From: JAKVAV01 sp047632755
Lineage (GTDB): Bacteria; Bacteroidota; Bacteroidia; Flavobacteriales_D; Cryomorphaceae
DNA: 64,000 bases
NCBI GenBank assembly: GCA_047632755.1
Contig: JBLIDT010000001.1
Span: 62,001 to 126,000, forward strand
Direction of reading: 5' to 3'
Below the pieces are notes generated by a model that saw nothing but the letters and a program-made list of their open reading frames with translations, was not told the origin of the DNA and made no database searches. Below, in pieces: positions 52,660 to 61,564 of this stretch (its first letter is position 1; every line of letters begins with the position of its first letter). The position numbers and the translations under genes were made by a program.

Positions 52660-55116
52660 TTACTGTTTATCAAAAGTAATTAAATATTTGGTACCCTTTT
52701 TTGTAAACACCTGAATTGAAGCATCTAACTGATCTTTGAGGGTATATACTAATTGAAGTCCCAATGAGTCGCTGTTTTCGTAATCAAAACCTTCGGGAAG
52801 TCCTTTTCCGTTATCTGATATAATCAGTGTTACTTTCGAATCCTTATGTTTTGCTGAGATGAATAATTCTCCGTGCTGCCCTTTATCAAAAGCATACTTC
52901 AAAGAGTTCGATATAAGCTCATTGGCAATAAGCCCGCATGGTATAGCTTGATCGAGTGAAAGGTGCATATCATCAAATTCAGTTGTCAATTTAACCAAAC
53001 CTACCTCCAAGCTATATGAGTGCACCAGGTTATTGGCTAAAGAGAGAATATATCCACCGAACTCTATGCCTGAAAAATCCTTTGTTTGATACAAGGACTC
53101 ATGGATAAAACTCATGGACTTGATCCTATTTTGACTCTCTCGAAGAATACTTAAGGAATTCTCATCCTTCACATATGACGACTGAAGGTTTAATATACTA
53201 CTGATGACTTGAAGGTTATTTTTCACTCTGTGATGAACCTCCTGAAGCAAAATCTCTTTTTCATTTATAGACTCCTGCATTTTTTGCTCGATAATCTTCT
53301 TATCAGTCACATTGTAAGACATGCAGGATATTTCCTTTATCTTGTTGTCCTCTCCATAAATTGGACTAAAAAAAGTCTCCATCCACATTTTAGTTCCATC
53401 TCTTCCAAAGATCCTTCCTTCGAATTGCTGCTTTTCTCCTATAAATGCCCCGTTGAAATAATCACACAATTCTTCGTAAGCGTCTTCTCTTAGGTTCTTC
53501 CTCAATATTTCTAAGAAGTTACTACCAATACTAACTTCTCTTGCTAATAATTTGAAATGTTGATCAGCGAAAATCTTATTGTATGATACAATGTGATATT
53601 CATTGTCTACTGTCCAAATTAGCATTGCGGTGCTATCAAAAATCGCTTGGATTTTTGCGGCCTGTGCTTTGAGTTTCTTCTCTGCAGCCTTCTTATAAGT
53701 TACTGTTTGTGATATTCCTGCTACTTCAATTATTTGTCCCTCCTCGTTAAATATGGGATTGAGAGATACTTCTGCAGTATTTTCTATGCCTGTGTAATCT
53801 TTGAATTCTAATTCAAACCTAACTTGCTCACCCTGAAAAGCTCTGTGGTATCTATTTCTCCATAGCTCAAGTGTCGATTCATCCATAAACTCTGCTAACT
53901 CGTATACTATATTTCCTAAGTCAATGTTTATGTCAAAGCGCTTATCAACTTGCTGCTTGTAGAGTTCATTGAAATAGGTCAGCTCCAATGATTCGTTTAC
54001 CGACCATATCATATGATTGGCGGCATTGAAAATTGTATTGATCTTTTTTGACTGCTCTTGGATCTTTTTTGACGCAAGTTTTTGATCGGTTACGTCCAAA
54101 GCCAATCCTACGACTTCTTTTACTTCTCTGTACGAAATAATTGGATTCAAATAAATCTCCCTAAAATATGTATTTCCATTGTCATCATTTGTCCTAGTGA
54201 GGAAATTGGTGCCTTCACCGTTTTCAAATACTTCCTCATATTTTTTATCCCAAAAGGAGTGATAATCTTCTGATGCGAACTTTTTCTTTGGTAGAGATAA
54301 ATCAGAATTGACTTCTGGTGTTACTCCATATTGTTTTTGAATTGTTTTTGAATAAGCCTCGTTGAATGAAGTCAGGGCCTTATTTTTATTTACACTCCAA
54401 AAGAGAATATTCCCTGTTTGGAATATCGCTTTTATACGAGCAGACTGGTCATTGACATCTTGAAGAGTAGAAACATCATTGGCTATATCTCGTATCACAC
54501 AAACCAGTGCTGCCTTACCATTGACATTTTTTAATTGACTTTTATACTCTACAAATACACTTTCTCCTGATTCTGTTTTAAGACCTAAAACCTTCGGCTC
54601 GTTTGAATCAGTCTTGATTTGCTTTGTGAAATAAGATTGATATGAATCTTTGTAATCAGGATGTAAGATTTCTTTGATGTTAACCTTTTCGGATTTGTAT
54701 CCGAGCTGCGCCATCCACTTTGCATTTTTATATAAAAAATTCCCTTCAATATCTATTATCTGAATAATTTCCGAACAATCGTTTAAAAAAATTCCCGTCC
54801 TATTTTTATCAATTTCAGATTGAATCAGGATGTAATGATCATCCCGCCTTCCCATAAAAGTAAGTTTGGTAAAATTATCTGACTCACTTGTAAAGTAAGA
54901 CTCTAAACCCACTTCTTCCGTAACCATAATACGGTCGAAAAACTCTATAAATACACTTGAATCCTTTACGTCTGAAAGGTGTTCAATACTTTTTCCCTCA
55001 CAGTTGCAATTCTTTCCTAAACATTTCTGTATAATCCCATTTTTATCAACCTCCAGAATACTCTGAAAAAGTAATAATTCGTTTGCTCCATCTGTGGTGA
55101 GGGTAGTATCCAACAT
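52660..55116 (-). CDS. Soluble multi-PAS sensor histidine kinase (HisKA_2 type)
   Basis: 818 aa without TM helices. About five PAS-like modules; the last three are clearly tandem repeats, each beginning with an SxKIxxIF(N/D/Q) helix and ending in (D/T)VTxxK. The kinase core begins at about 626 with EVHHRVKNNLQVISSILNLQ (HisKA_2 phospho-His), followed by IANELISNSLKYAFDKG (N box) and IISDNGKGLPEG (G1 box). An unusual CLGKNCNC cluster lies near residue 34-41. Paired with the LytTR regulator downstream. Confidence 0.92.
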   Translation of the reverse strand: MLDTTLTTDGANELLLFQSILEVDKNGIIQKCLGKNCNCEGKSIEHLSDVKDSSVFIEFFDRIMVTEEVGLESYFTSESDNFTKLTFMGRRDDHYILIQSEIDKNRTGIFLNDCSEIIQIIDIEGNFLYKNAKWMAQLGYKSEKVNIKEILHPDYKDSYQSYFTKQIKTDSNEPKVLGLKTESGESVFVEYKSQLKNVNGKAALVCVIRDIANDVSTLQDVNDQSARIKAIFQTGNILFWSVNKNKALTSFNEAYSKTIQKQYGVTPEVNSDLSLPKKKFASEDYHSFWDKKYEEVFENGEGTNFLTRTNDDNGNTYFREIYLNPIISYREVKEVVGLALDVTDQKLASKKIQEQSKKINTIFNAANHMIWSVNESLELTYFNELYKQQVDKRFDINIDLGNIVYELAEFMDESTLELWRNRYHRAFQGEQVRFELEFKDYTGIENTAEVSLNPIFNEEGQIIEVAGISQTVTYKKAAEKKLKAQAAKIQAIFDSTAMLIWTVDNEYHIVSYNKIFADQHFKLLAREVSIGSNFLEILRKNLREDAYEELCDYFNGAFIGEKQQFEGRIFGRDGTKMWMETFFSPIYGEDNKIKEISCMSYNVTDKKIIEQKMQESINEKEILLQEVHHRVKNNLQVISSILNLQSSYVKDENSLSILRESQNRIKSMSFIHESLYQTKDFSGIEFGGYILSLANNLVHSYSLEVGLVKLTTEFDDMHLSLDQAIPCGLIANELISNSLKYAFDKGQHGELFISAKHKDSKVTLIISDNGKGLPEGFDYENSDSLGLQLVYTLKDQLDASIQVFTKKGTKYLITFDKQ

Positions 55117-55183
55117 CGGGTATTATAAAGAACAAATCAACTTATTCTATTTGTTGACCTTGCTCAAATGTCGTTAATAAAGA

Positions 55184-56776
55184 TCAATTTGAAATTTCTT
55201 CTTCACTTTCAATAAAAGACTCACTAAAAACGCTTCGACCGTTGATTTTAACTTCTCGACCGTTTTTATATTTCACCACTAGTTCTTGTACTCCATTCTC
55301 ATCGTATGTCTTCCATATTCCTATTCGAACCCCACTGGAATACTTACCTTCTTTTTTCAGTTGTCCATCTGGATAATACCACCTGTGTTTTCCAATAGCT
55401 AGCCCTACAGCGTACTCTCCTTTATAATTGAGTTGTGCATCCTCATATTCATATATCCACTCTCCATTGCGCTCTCCGTCCAGATAGGAGCCTTTTTCAA
55501 TATGATCTCCCACATTATAAAACCACTCACCGTCTTTGTATCCACTTACGTATTCTCCTTTAGAGATTTCGTTTCCATCTTTATCATACTCGGTAGATTC
55601 TCCATCTTCTTTACCTCTTCTGTAGTATTCCTCGCGACGTAGAGTTCCATTATCAAAGTACCAGGTCCATCTTCCCTGAGGCAAACCCACCACATATTTT
55701 GCACGGTGTTCTATTTCTCCATTTTTATGGTAAATAATCCATTCACCGATGCGGTTACTGTTTTCAAACTCCCCTTCTGCTTTAAGTTCTCCAGTTTCAT
55801 AATAGAGTTTCCATAGTCCTTGATAATCTCCTTTTTCATTTATTATTCCTTCCGCGGTCTTTTCATCACGGTTATATATTTCAGCTGCTTCAATATTTCC
55901 TTCCTTATCGTAGTATCGGTGAGTGCCTTCCTTCATTCCGTCTACATAGCCTCCAGTCGACTTTACTGTCCCATCGAGATAGTATGTATTTCTCAAATCT
56001 AGAATGACAGACTCCTCTGAGTCTACCACTAGTCGATCATCTCGGTATTTTTCTAAAGTGAGTAGGTCTCCGCGCTTATCAAATGTTTTAAAAATGCCAT
56101 TTTTTTTGTCATTCATGTAGGTGCCTTCTATATGAGTAAAACCATTGGGATGAAAAGTAACCCACTTGCCGCGACGTTTTCCTTTGTTATCAATGCGGTT
56201 AATCCTCTCTGCTATTTTTAAATAACCGTCTCTGTACTTCAAAAGTGTTATTACTCGCCCATTTCTGGCATATTCAAAACCGTCTCCCTCTTCCAGGTCA
56301 TTTTGATACGGAATTCGTTTTTGTATCTCGCTAGTAGGATAATATATCTCAGCTATTCCAGACCTCTTATCATTTTCTAGTAGTGCCCGTTCATACAAAA
56401 TTCCGTTTTGATATATCAGTACTTCACCATTTTTAATACCCTGAGCGTAAGTAATTTTACTCGAAAGAGCGCCTTCCTCATCGTAAAAAATCCAGATACT
56501 ATCCAGTTGAAATTTATTTCTATTCCCTTCACTTTTGATTTGGCCTGAAGGGTAGTAGGTTGTCCAATATCCATTTGGCTTTCCATCCAGCAGGTAGCCT
56601 TCAGAAGAAACACTTCCATCGTCGTAATAGTACACTGTGTATTTCCCATCTTGAGCACTAAGGTCTGCAATTTGAACCAATGTGAAAATGAAGCTACATA
56701 CTATTACTATTGTTTTATTAATTGAAAATAAAGCATATGATGTATAGGTGTTAGTCTTGTTGAAATTCAATGTCAT
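55184..56776 (-). CDS. Exported MORN-like (YwqK-type) repeat protein
   Basis: 530 aa from ATG 56776 (MTLNFNKTNTYTSYALF), chosen because the -7 element below would place transcription start downstream of the alternative ATG at 56803. A signal-anchor or signal peptide (KTIVIVCSFIFTLVQIADLS) is followed by about 17 repeats of roughly 23 residues with the pattern Y-x-DG-x-(L/I)-(K/R)-x-EG-x(6)-G-x-W-x-x-Y. These are MORN-like beta-hairpins. The fold suggests a long extended envelope protein; function unknown. The YwqK antitoxin label used for such repeats is not supported by context. Confidence 0.83.
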   Translation of the reverse strand: MTLNFNKTNTYTSYALFSINKTIVIVCSFIFTLVQIADLSAQDGKYTVYYYDDGSVSSEGYLLDGKPNGYWTTYYPSGQIKSEGNRNKFQLDSIWIFYDEEGALSSKITYAQGIKNGEVLIYQNGILYERALLENDKRSGIAEIYYPTSEIQKRIPYQNDLEEGDGFEYARNGRVITLLKYRDGYLKIAERINRIDNKGKRRGKWVTFHPNGFTHIEGTYMNDKKNGIFKTFDKRGDLLTLEKYRDDRLVVDSEESVILDLRNTYYLDGTVKSTGGYVDGMKEGTHRYYDKEGNIEAAEIYNRDEKTAEGIINEKGDYQGLWKLYYETGELKAEGEFENSNRIGEWIIYHKNGEIEHRAKYVVGLPQGRWTWYFDNGTLRREEYYRRGKEDGESTEYDKDGNEISKGEYVSGYKDGEWFYNVGDHIEKGSYLDGERNGEWIYEYEDAQLNYKGEYAVGLAIGKHRWYYPDGQLKKEGKYSSGVRIGIWKTYDENGVQELVVKYKNGREVKINGRSVFSESFIESEEEISN

Positions 56777-56800
56777 ATTTAATAGGATAAGTAACTTTTC

Positions 56801-56808
56801 CAAAGTTA
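56801..56808 (-). promoter_or_regulatory. -7 promoter element of the MORN-repeat gene
   Basis: TAACTTTG on the minus strand fits TAnnTTTG, 25 nt upstream of the chosen ATG. No clear -33 TTG is found at the usual distance, so support is moderate. Confidence 0.4.
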
Positions 56809-57034
56809 ATAACAGTCATCTAACGAGTTTGCTGATGGAATATGTTTGAATAGAAGGCATTACCATGTAATTAACAATTTGACTATTCGATTCCCTCTTA
56901 ATATTTCACTATGTTGATCAATGATTTTTATGTTGATGAGTTAACCTCCCAATAATGAAATTCTCTTGCATCTTTTTCTAGGATATGATGACAACAATGT
57001 CCATTAGATAAATACTGATACAAAGGTTAAAAAC
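56809..57034. other. AT-rich intergenic region between divergent MORN and rpiB genes
   Basis: Most of a 420-bp non-coding stretch. I see no gene, RNA fold or repeat family member here, only AT-rich sequence with promoter elements at both edges. Confidence 0.5.
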
Positions 57035-57062
57035 TTGCTGCTTTCTATACACAGTAAATTTG
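57035..57062 (+). promoter_or_regulatory. Candidate promoter upstream of rpiB
   Basis: TTG (57035-57037), 17 nt, TAAATTTG (57055-57062) fits the flavobacterial consensus. It would give a leader of about 130 nt. A second -7-like TATCTTTG at 57175-57182 is closer to the gene but has no partner at proper spacing. Confidence 0.45.
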
Positions 57063-57197
57063 CACTATTCACATAAGTATTGGTGATAAGTGTGCTCATT
57101 GCAACCAGCGTTTAGTGGGGTTAAGGAAAGTATAAATTCTTCATTGTTGAAAAAACAACTCAGCATGTGATGATTATCTTTGGCTAAAACTATATTT

Positions 57198-57629
57198 ATG
57201 AAAATTGCAATCGGTGGTGATCATGCAGGATATGATCTCAAAAAAACAATGATTTCACATTTGGAAGATAAGAACCATGAGGTGAAAGATATGGGAACAT
57301 TTAGTAACGATAGCACAGATTATCCTCCTTTTGCTCACGCCGTAGCTGATGCTGTATTTAATGGAAATGCGGAATTGGGAATTCTCATTTGTGGAAGTGC
57401 AAATGGTGTGGCTATGACTGCAAACAAACACAGCGGTATAAGATGTGCTATTTGCTGGGAAAAGGAAATAGCTGAGCTTGCAAGAGCCCATAATGATGCA
57501 AATATCGTTGCATTGCCTGCTCGTTTTATTTCAGAGGAGAAAGCCCTCTCAATAACAGATGCTTTCTTACTAACTGCGTTTGAGGGTGGTCGCCACCAAA
57601 GAAGGGTAGATAAGATACCCCGTGCCTAA
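57198..57629 (+). CDS. rpiB: Ribose-5-phosphate isomerase B
   Basis: 143 aa from ATG 57198 (MKIAIGGDHAGYDLKKTMI); a TTG at 57180 is less likely. Interconverts ribose-5-P and ribulose-5-P. The active-site loop GILICGSANGVAMTANKHSG carries the catalytic Cys. Convergent with the TlpA-like gene, 6 nt apart. Confidence 0.94.
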   Translation: MKIAIGGDHAGYDLKKTMISHLEDKNHEVKDMGTFSNDSTDYPPFAHAVADAVFNGNAELGILICGSANGVAMTANKHSGIRCAICWEKEIAELARAHNDANIVALPARFISEEKALSITDAFLLTAFEGGRHQRRVDKIPRA

Positions 57630-57635
57630 AATTTA

Positions 57636-58871
57636 TTATTGGCTATCAACCAAACTCTGGAGGAGTTTCTTTTTACTATCCATGAAATCAGAGTAGTACT
57701 CGCCTGTGCCTGGACCATAGAAGCCGGTATATACTTGGGCGACTTGTCTGTCCCTTCCTATAAAGACTAGTGTTGGAAAGGAGCTTATTGAGCTGAGCAT
57801 TGGAAATTTCTCGTTGGCTATTTTCTTACTGGCTCTGCCACCAAATAGGAAGTTTTCGGAAATATTTAGATTCTTAGAATATTCTGAAAAAGCACTTTTA
57901 GCCAATGCTAAATCATTACTGTATTCGAATAAGACCGGAACAATGACTAAGTCATCTTCGGAAAAAGGACGTGACAATTTTTCTAGAGCACGTGAAGCGT
58001 CTAAGCAATTCGGACACCAAGTACCCATGATGTCTAAGACAACGACTTTTCCTTCTAAGTTTGAACTCTCCCACGTAACGATCTTTCCATCTTGGTTTGG
58101 TAATTTGAAATCGAAGAGATCGCCTCTTTTGAAAGTAGTGATTTTCTCAGGATTCTTCAAAGCTGCATTAGAATCAGCTACACCTGCCCAGTTAGCGCTG
58201 TAGTTTTTACCAGATTTGAAAATACCATTTATGAGTGAATCGCCGCTTATATCTGCCATAAAAAGGAAGGAATGACTTCCGTCAAAGGTGCTCAAATGAA
58301 TAGATCCATTCATAATGTTGCCTTCCAAATATCGATAGTCCCCTGTTTCGGTAAGAAATGTTCCAGACAGCTTTCCACTGTTATTTTTTAGAATAAGCAC
58401 AGCTGGGTATTCAGAATCTAAGCCCAATTCGAATTTAACCATGTACCGCAGTGGAAGCGAACGATCGCTTCCGGTATTTGTAAATCTAAAGTCTTGCCCT
58501 TGTTCGGCATTTAGCGGTATTTTACAATTTTTTTTATCGAGATTAACCCAAACTCCAGAAAGCATATAAGGCGACTCGATACTGAGTCTCATTTCTGTAT
58601 TAAAGAATGGCAGAGGAGCAATCACAGAATCATTTTGAAGCTTTACATCTTTAATGATTATTTCTTCATCCCCATTTCTAAGTGTTAATGTCGCTGAGTG
58701 GCTTTTGATATTTGAAAAACTTCCGTTAAAAGGAAGGATGTCTCCATTCAGGTCGAGGGTAAATCTCCATGAAGTCGCAGGAATTTTTATTCGATTTTCG
58801 ACAGCATTAGGATCTGCACTTTCACAGGATAATAGTATGAAGACTAAAATAAATATGATGAGGTGTTTCAT
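57636..58871 (-). CDS. TlpA-like thioredoxin-fold lipoprotein with long N-terminal domain
   Basis: 411 aa. Lipoprotein signal peptide MKHLIIFILVFILLSC. Residues about 25-245 form a beta-rich domain of the kind found before AhpC/TSA-thioredoxin domains in Bacteroidota. The C-terminal thioredoxin domain (about 255-400) has the redox motif WCPNC in LDIMGTWCPNCLDASRAL and a cis-Pro in SISSFPTLVFIG. Likely an envelope thiol-disulfide reductase for cytochrome maturation or stress; the exact partner is unknown. Confidence 0.87.
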   Translation of the reverse strand: MKHLIIFILVFILLSCESADPNAVENRIKIPATSWRFTLDLNGDILPFNGSFSNIKSHSATLTLRNGDEEIIIKDVKLQNDSVIAPLPFFNTEMRLSIESPYMLSGVWVNLDKKNCKIPLNAEQGQDFRFTNTGSDRSLPLRYMVKFELGLDSEYPAVLILKNNSGKLSGTFLTETGDYRYLEGNIMNGSIHLSTFDGSHSFLFMADISGDSLINGIFKSGKNYSANWAGVADSNAALKNPEKITTFKRGDLFDFKLPNQDGKIVTWESSNLEGKVVVLDIMGTWCPNCLDASRALEKLSRPFSEDDLVIVPVLFEYSNDLALAKSAFSEYSKNLNISENFLFGGRASKKIANEKFPMLSSISSFPTLVFIGRDRQVAQVYTGFYGPGTGEYYSDFMDSKKKLLQSLVDSQ

Positions 58872-58885
58872 GTGGGTTAAAGATT

Positions 58886-58911
58886 AAAAAGGCTCCACAT
58901 GGGAGCCTTTA
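58886..58911 (-). terminator. Terminator after the aldehyde dehydrogenase gene
   Basis: AAAGGCTCC and GGGAGCCTTT form a 9-bp stem around a short loop; on the minus strand a T5 run follows. It lies 26 bp after the dehydrogenase stop and just before the TlpA-like gene. Confidence 0.85.
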
Positions 58912-58937
58912 ATCAGTCTATAAATTATAAGACAAAC

Positions 58938-60485
58938 TTAGAAATCGAACTTTATACCTTGCGCTAAAGGCAAGCTATCACTGTAGTTTATGGTGTTGGT
59001 TTGGCGACGCATATATACTTTCCAAGCATCGCTTCCCGATTCTCTTCCACCACCTGTTTCTTTCTCACCGCCGAATGCTCCACCTATTTCAGCGCCAGAT
59101 GTGCCGATGTTGACGTTAGCAATTCCACAATCAGAACCTTCATGTGAAAGGAATGCTTCCATTTCTCTCATGTTTGTAGTCATAAGAGCTGAGGACAATC
59201 CCTGAACCACGCCATTCTGCAGAGCAATTGCTTCGTCTAGCGTGCTGTATTTCATAAGGTAAAGGATGGGTGCGAACGTCTCATGCTGAACAATGTCATA
59301 GTGATTCTCAACTTCTGCGATAGCTGGTTTGACGTAGCATTCGCTTCCTAGATTACCGATGCTTCCACCTTCAACGATGACAGTACCACCTTCTTCTTTC
59401 ACTTTAACTAAAGCAGAGTGGTAAGCCTTTACCGCGTCCGCATCAATCAATGGCCCCATATGGTTGTTCTCATCCAATGGATTACCAATTTTAACCTGCT
59501 TGTACGCTTTGACTAAAGTCTCTTTTACTTTGTCGTAGATAGATTCGTGAATGATCAATCTTCTCGTACTGGTGCATCTTTGTCCTGCTGTACCTACTGC
59601 TCCGAAAACGATACCAGGTATAGCGATTGCAAAATCCGCATTCGGCGACACAATCATCGCATTGTTTCCTCCCAGTTCAAGAAGGGTTTTTCCTAAACGA
59701 GCTGCTACTGCTTGAGCAACGATCTTTCCCATACGGATAGATCCTGTGGCTGAAATAAGAGGTACGTTTTTATCAGCGGTCATGTATTCACCCACTTTAT
59801 AGTCTCCGTTTATTACACAACTTAGTCCTTCTGGTAAGTCATTTTCTTGAGCAACTTCAGCGAAGATATTTTGACACGCAATAGAACAGAGAGGAGTTTT
59901 TTCTGATGGTTTCCAGATGCAGACATCGCCACATACCCATGCGAGAGCGGAATTCCAACACCAAACTGCTACGGGAAAATTAAAAGCTGAAATAACTCCT
60001 ACAACACCCATTGGATGATACTGCTCATACATACGGTGCTTGAAGCGTTCGCTATGCATCGTGAGGCCATGAAGTTGTCGAGAAAGACCAACCGCAAAAT
60101 CACAGATATCTATCATCTCTTGGACTTCACCGAGGCCTTCCTGAAGAGACTTTCCCATTTCATAGGAAACGAGTGTACCCAATTCTTGCTTGTACTCTCG
60201 TAGCTTATTTCCGTATTGACGAACGATTTCTCCACGAAGAGGAGCGGGTTTCATTCGCCACTCACTAAAGGCAGATTTAGCAGTCTCGATAACTTTGAGA
60301 TAGTCTTCTTTCGTTCCAGTGGTGGTTTGGCCTATGAGGAGATTGTCTACTGGAGAGATGGAATTGATCGTAGGACCAGATCCAAAGTTGATGCGACCCG
60401 TGGAACAACCATGGTTAGTCTCTTTAACACCAAGTGTTTTGAGTACGTTCTTAATATTAGTTTCAGTAAGTGTTGTTGATGGCAT
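58938..60485 (-). CDS. Aldehyde dehydrogenase, ALDH7 (aminoadipate-semialdehyde) type
   Basis: 515 aa from ATG 60485; an ATG at 60503 adds six residues. NAD-dependent aldehyde oxidation, with catalytic Cys in GTAGQRCTSTRRL and Glu in LLELGGNNAMIV. ISAFNFPVAVWCWNSALAW, and NIGTSGAEIGGAFGGEK near the end, are typical of ALDH7/antiquitin and AmaB enzymes, which oxidise alpha-aminoadipate semialdehyde in lysine breakdown. No other lysine-catabolic gene is adjacent, so the pathway is a family-based assignment. Confidence 0.9.
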   Translation of the reverse strand: MPSTTLTETNIKNVLKTLGVKETNHGCSTGRINFGSGPTINSISPVDNLLIGQTTTGTKEDYLKVIETAKSAFSEWRMKPAPLRGEIVRQYGNKLREYKQELGTLVSYEMGKSLQEGLGEVQEMIDICDFAVGLSRQLHGLTMHSERFKHRMYEQYHPMGVVGVISAFNFPVAVWCWNSALAWVCGDVCIWKPSEKTPLCSIACQNIFAEVAQENDLPEGLSCVINGDYKVGEYMTADKNVPLISATGSIRMGKIVAQAVAARLGKTLLELGGNNAMIVSPNADFAIAIPGIVFGAVGTAGQRCTSTRRLIIHESIYDKVKETLVKAYKQVKIGNPLDENNHMGPLIDADAVKAYHSALVKVKEEGGTVIVEGGSIGNLGSECYVKPAIAEVENHYDIVQHETFAPILYLMKYSTLDEAIALQNGVVQGLSSALMTTNMREMEAFLSHEGSDCGIANVNIGTSGAEIGGAFGGEKETGGGRESGSDAWKVYMRRQTNTINYSDSLPLAQGIKFDF

Positions 60486-60642
60486 GGTAAAAGTTTTTTG
60501 CAAAGATAGGGAGTCTTAATGGAATAGAATACTTTTTAACGTGCAGTGGAACAAGGTGTTATGTAATTATTTTGTTTAAAGGGCTATTTCTTTTTCTGAT
60601 GGGTCCGATACCAGCGGCGGCTTCCGCTTGAAATTTGAGCGG

Positions 60643-61530
60643 TTAAATCCCTTTTTTTCTCAAAATGTAAATCTGACTTGAGTAAGGTGTGGATTTTTGC
60701 ATGGCAGAAACATTGGATTTGAGTCCATTCAATATTCCTGATAGTTTAGATCCAGAAATATATTTTTCGCTTAATAAAGAGACATAGAGACTATCGAAGA
60801 TCATTCCTCTAGTGTCTATGAGGTCCATATTGAGAGAAGCGGCGAGAGCAGTTATGTCGTTTTCTGTGAAATGCCACAGATGACGCGGCACGTCGTATGC
60901 AGCCCAATTTGCGCCGTAGGTTTTTGCATCAAGAGATTTGTAGTTTGGTAGAGCAAGAACAAACAGGCCTCCTTTTATAAGACGGTTTGATAGGCTTTTT
61001 ATGGTATCAATGAAATCTGGTATATGTTCCAGAACATGCCATAAGGTTATGCAGGCGATTGTTTCAGTTGGGATCTTTTGAATGTTCACGGAATCAATAA
61101 GATTAACCCCATGGGAAAGAGCCGTCTTGCGGGCGGTCGCGCTAGGTTCAAATCCATTTATTGTGATTCCTTTGGTTTTAATAAACCTCACAAAATCACC
61201 TGCGCCAGCACCATAGTCTAACCATGTTCCACGTGGAACATAGTGACGAATAGCTCTATATTTGAGACGAAGATTTAGGTGTTGAATTTGGCGATACCAG
61301 AAATTTATAAATCCTTTAGTTGTCTTGCTGTGGGAAACATAATTCTCGCTCTCATAATACTTCCAAAGGCTTTTAGAGTTTGGCTGTGGATTTGTAAATA
61401 GGAATCCGCAATCTCCGCATTTAGTAAGATGAAACACCTCTTGTGATATTGATTGATCCTTGACCGTGATTTCAGGAAAAATTTTATTGCTTTCGCAAAT
61501 GGGGCAATTGTTAAGGGTGACTTGAGACAT
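60643..61530 (-). CDS. Class I SAM-dependent methyltransferase with N-terminal zinc ribbon
   Basis: 295 aa. CPIC (9-12) and CGDC (36-39 region) with FLFTNPQP form a small zinc-ribbon/hook typical of methyltransferases acting on surface polysaccharides or natural products. The SAM motif TWLDYGAGAGDFVRFI and the later ITLWHVLEHIPDFIDTI give a Methyltransf_23-type fold. Substrate unknown. The coding sequence contains a perfect parS-like palindrome (61225-61240), and the gene follows mnmG by 32 nt. Confidence 0.86.
   Translation of the reverse strand: MSQVTLNNCPICESNKIFPEITVKDQSISQEVFHLTKCGDCGFLFTNPQPNSKSLWKYYESENYVSHSKTTKGFINFWYRQIQHLNLRLKYRAIRHYVPRGTWLDYGAGAGDFVRFIKTKGITINGFEPSATARKTALSHGVNLIDSVNIQKIPTETIACITLWHVLEHIPDFIDTIKSLSNRLIKGGLFVLALPNYKSLDAKTYGANWAAYDVPRHLWHFTENDITALAASLNMDLIDTRGMIFDSLYVSLLSEKYISGSKLSGILNGLKSNVSAMQKSTPYSSQIYILRKKGI
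61225..61240. other. parS-like ParB-binding site 1
   Basis: TGTTCCACGTGGAACA, a perfect 16-bp palindrome (18 bp with flanking A/T) equal to the common bacterial parS consensus bound by ParB/Spo0J. It lies inside the methyltransferase gene. Confidence 0.82.
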
Positions 61531-61548
61531 TTGTTTAGTGAAGTATTT

Positions 61549-61564
61549 TGTTCCACGTGGAACT
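61549..61564. other. parS-like ParB-binding site 2
   Basis: TGTTCCACGTGGAACT, 15 of 16 matches to parS with a perfect 14-bp palindrome, overlapping the mnmG stop codon and centred 324 bp from site 1. Confidence 0.78.

Noticed and set aside
55184..56776. Calling the MORN-like protein a YwqK antitoxin
   Set aside because: There is a signal peptide and no toxin gene nearby; the label derives only from repeat similarity.
57983..57995. CACGTGAA in the TlpA-like gene as a third parS site
   Set aside because: Only the central CACGTG and two further bases fit; the left arm does not match the palindrome.
60590..60642. Terminator after the methyltransferase gene
   Set aside because: Only a 5-bp CCGCT/AGCGG stem with a long loop and no T-tract is visible.
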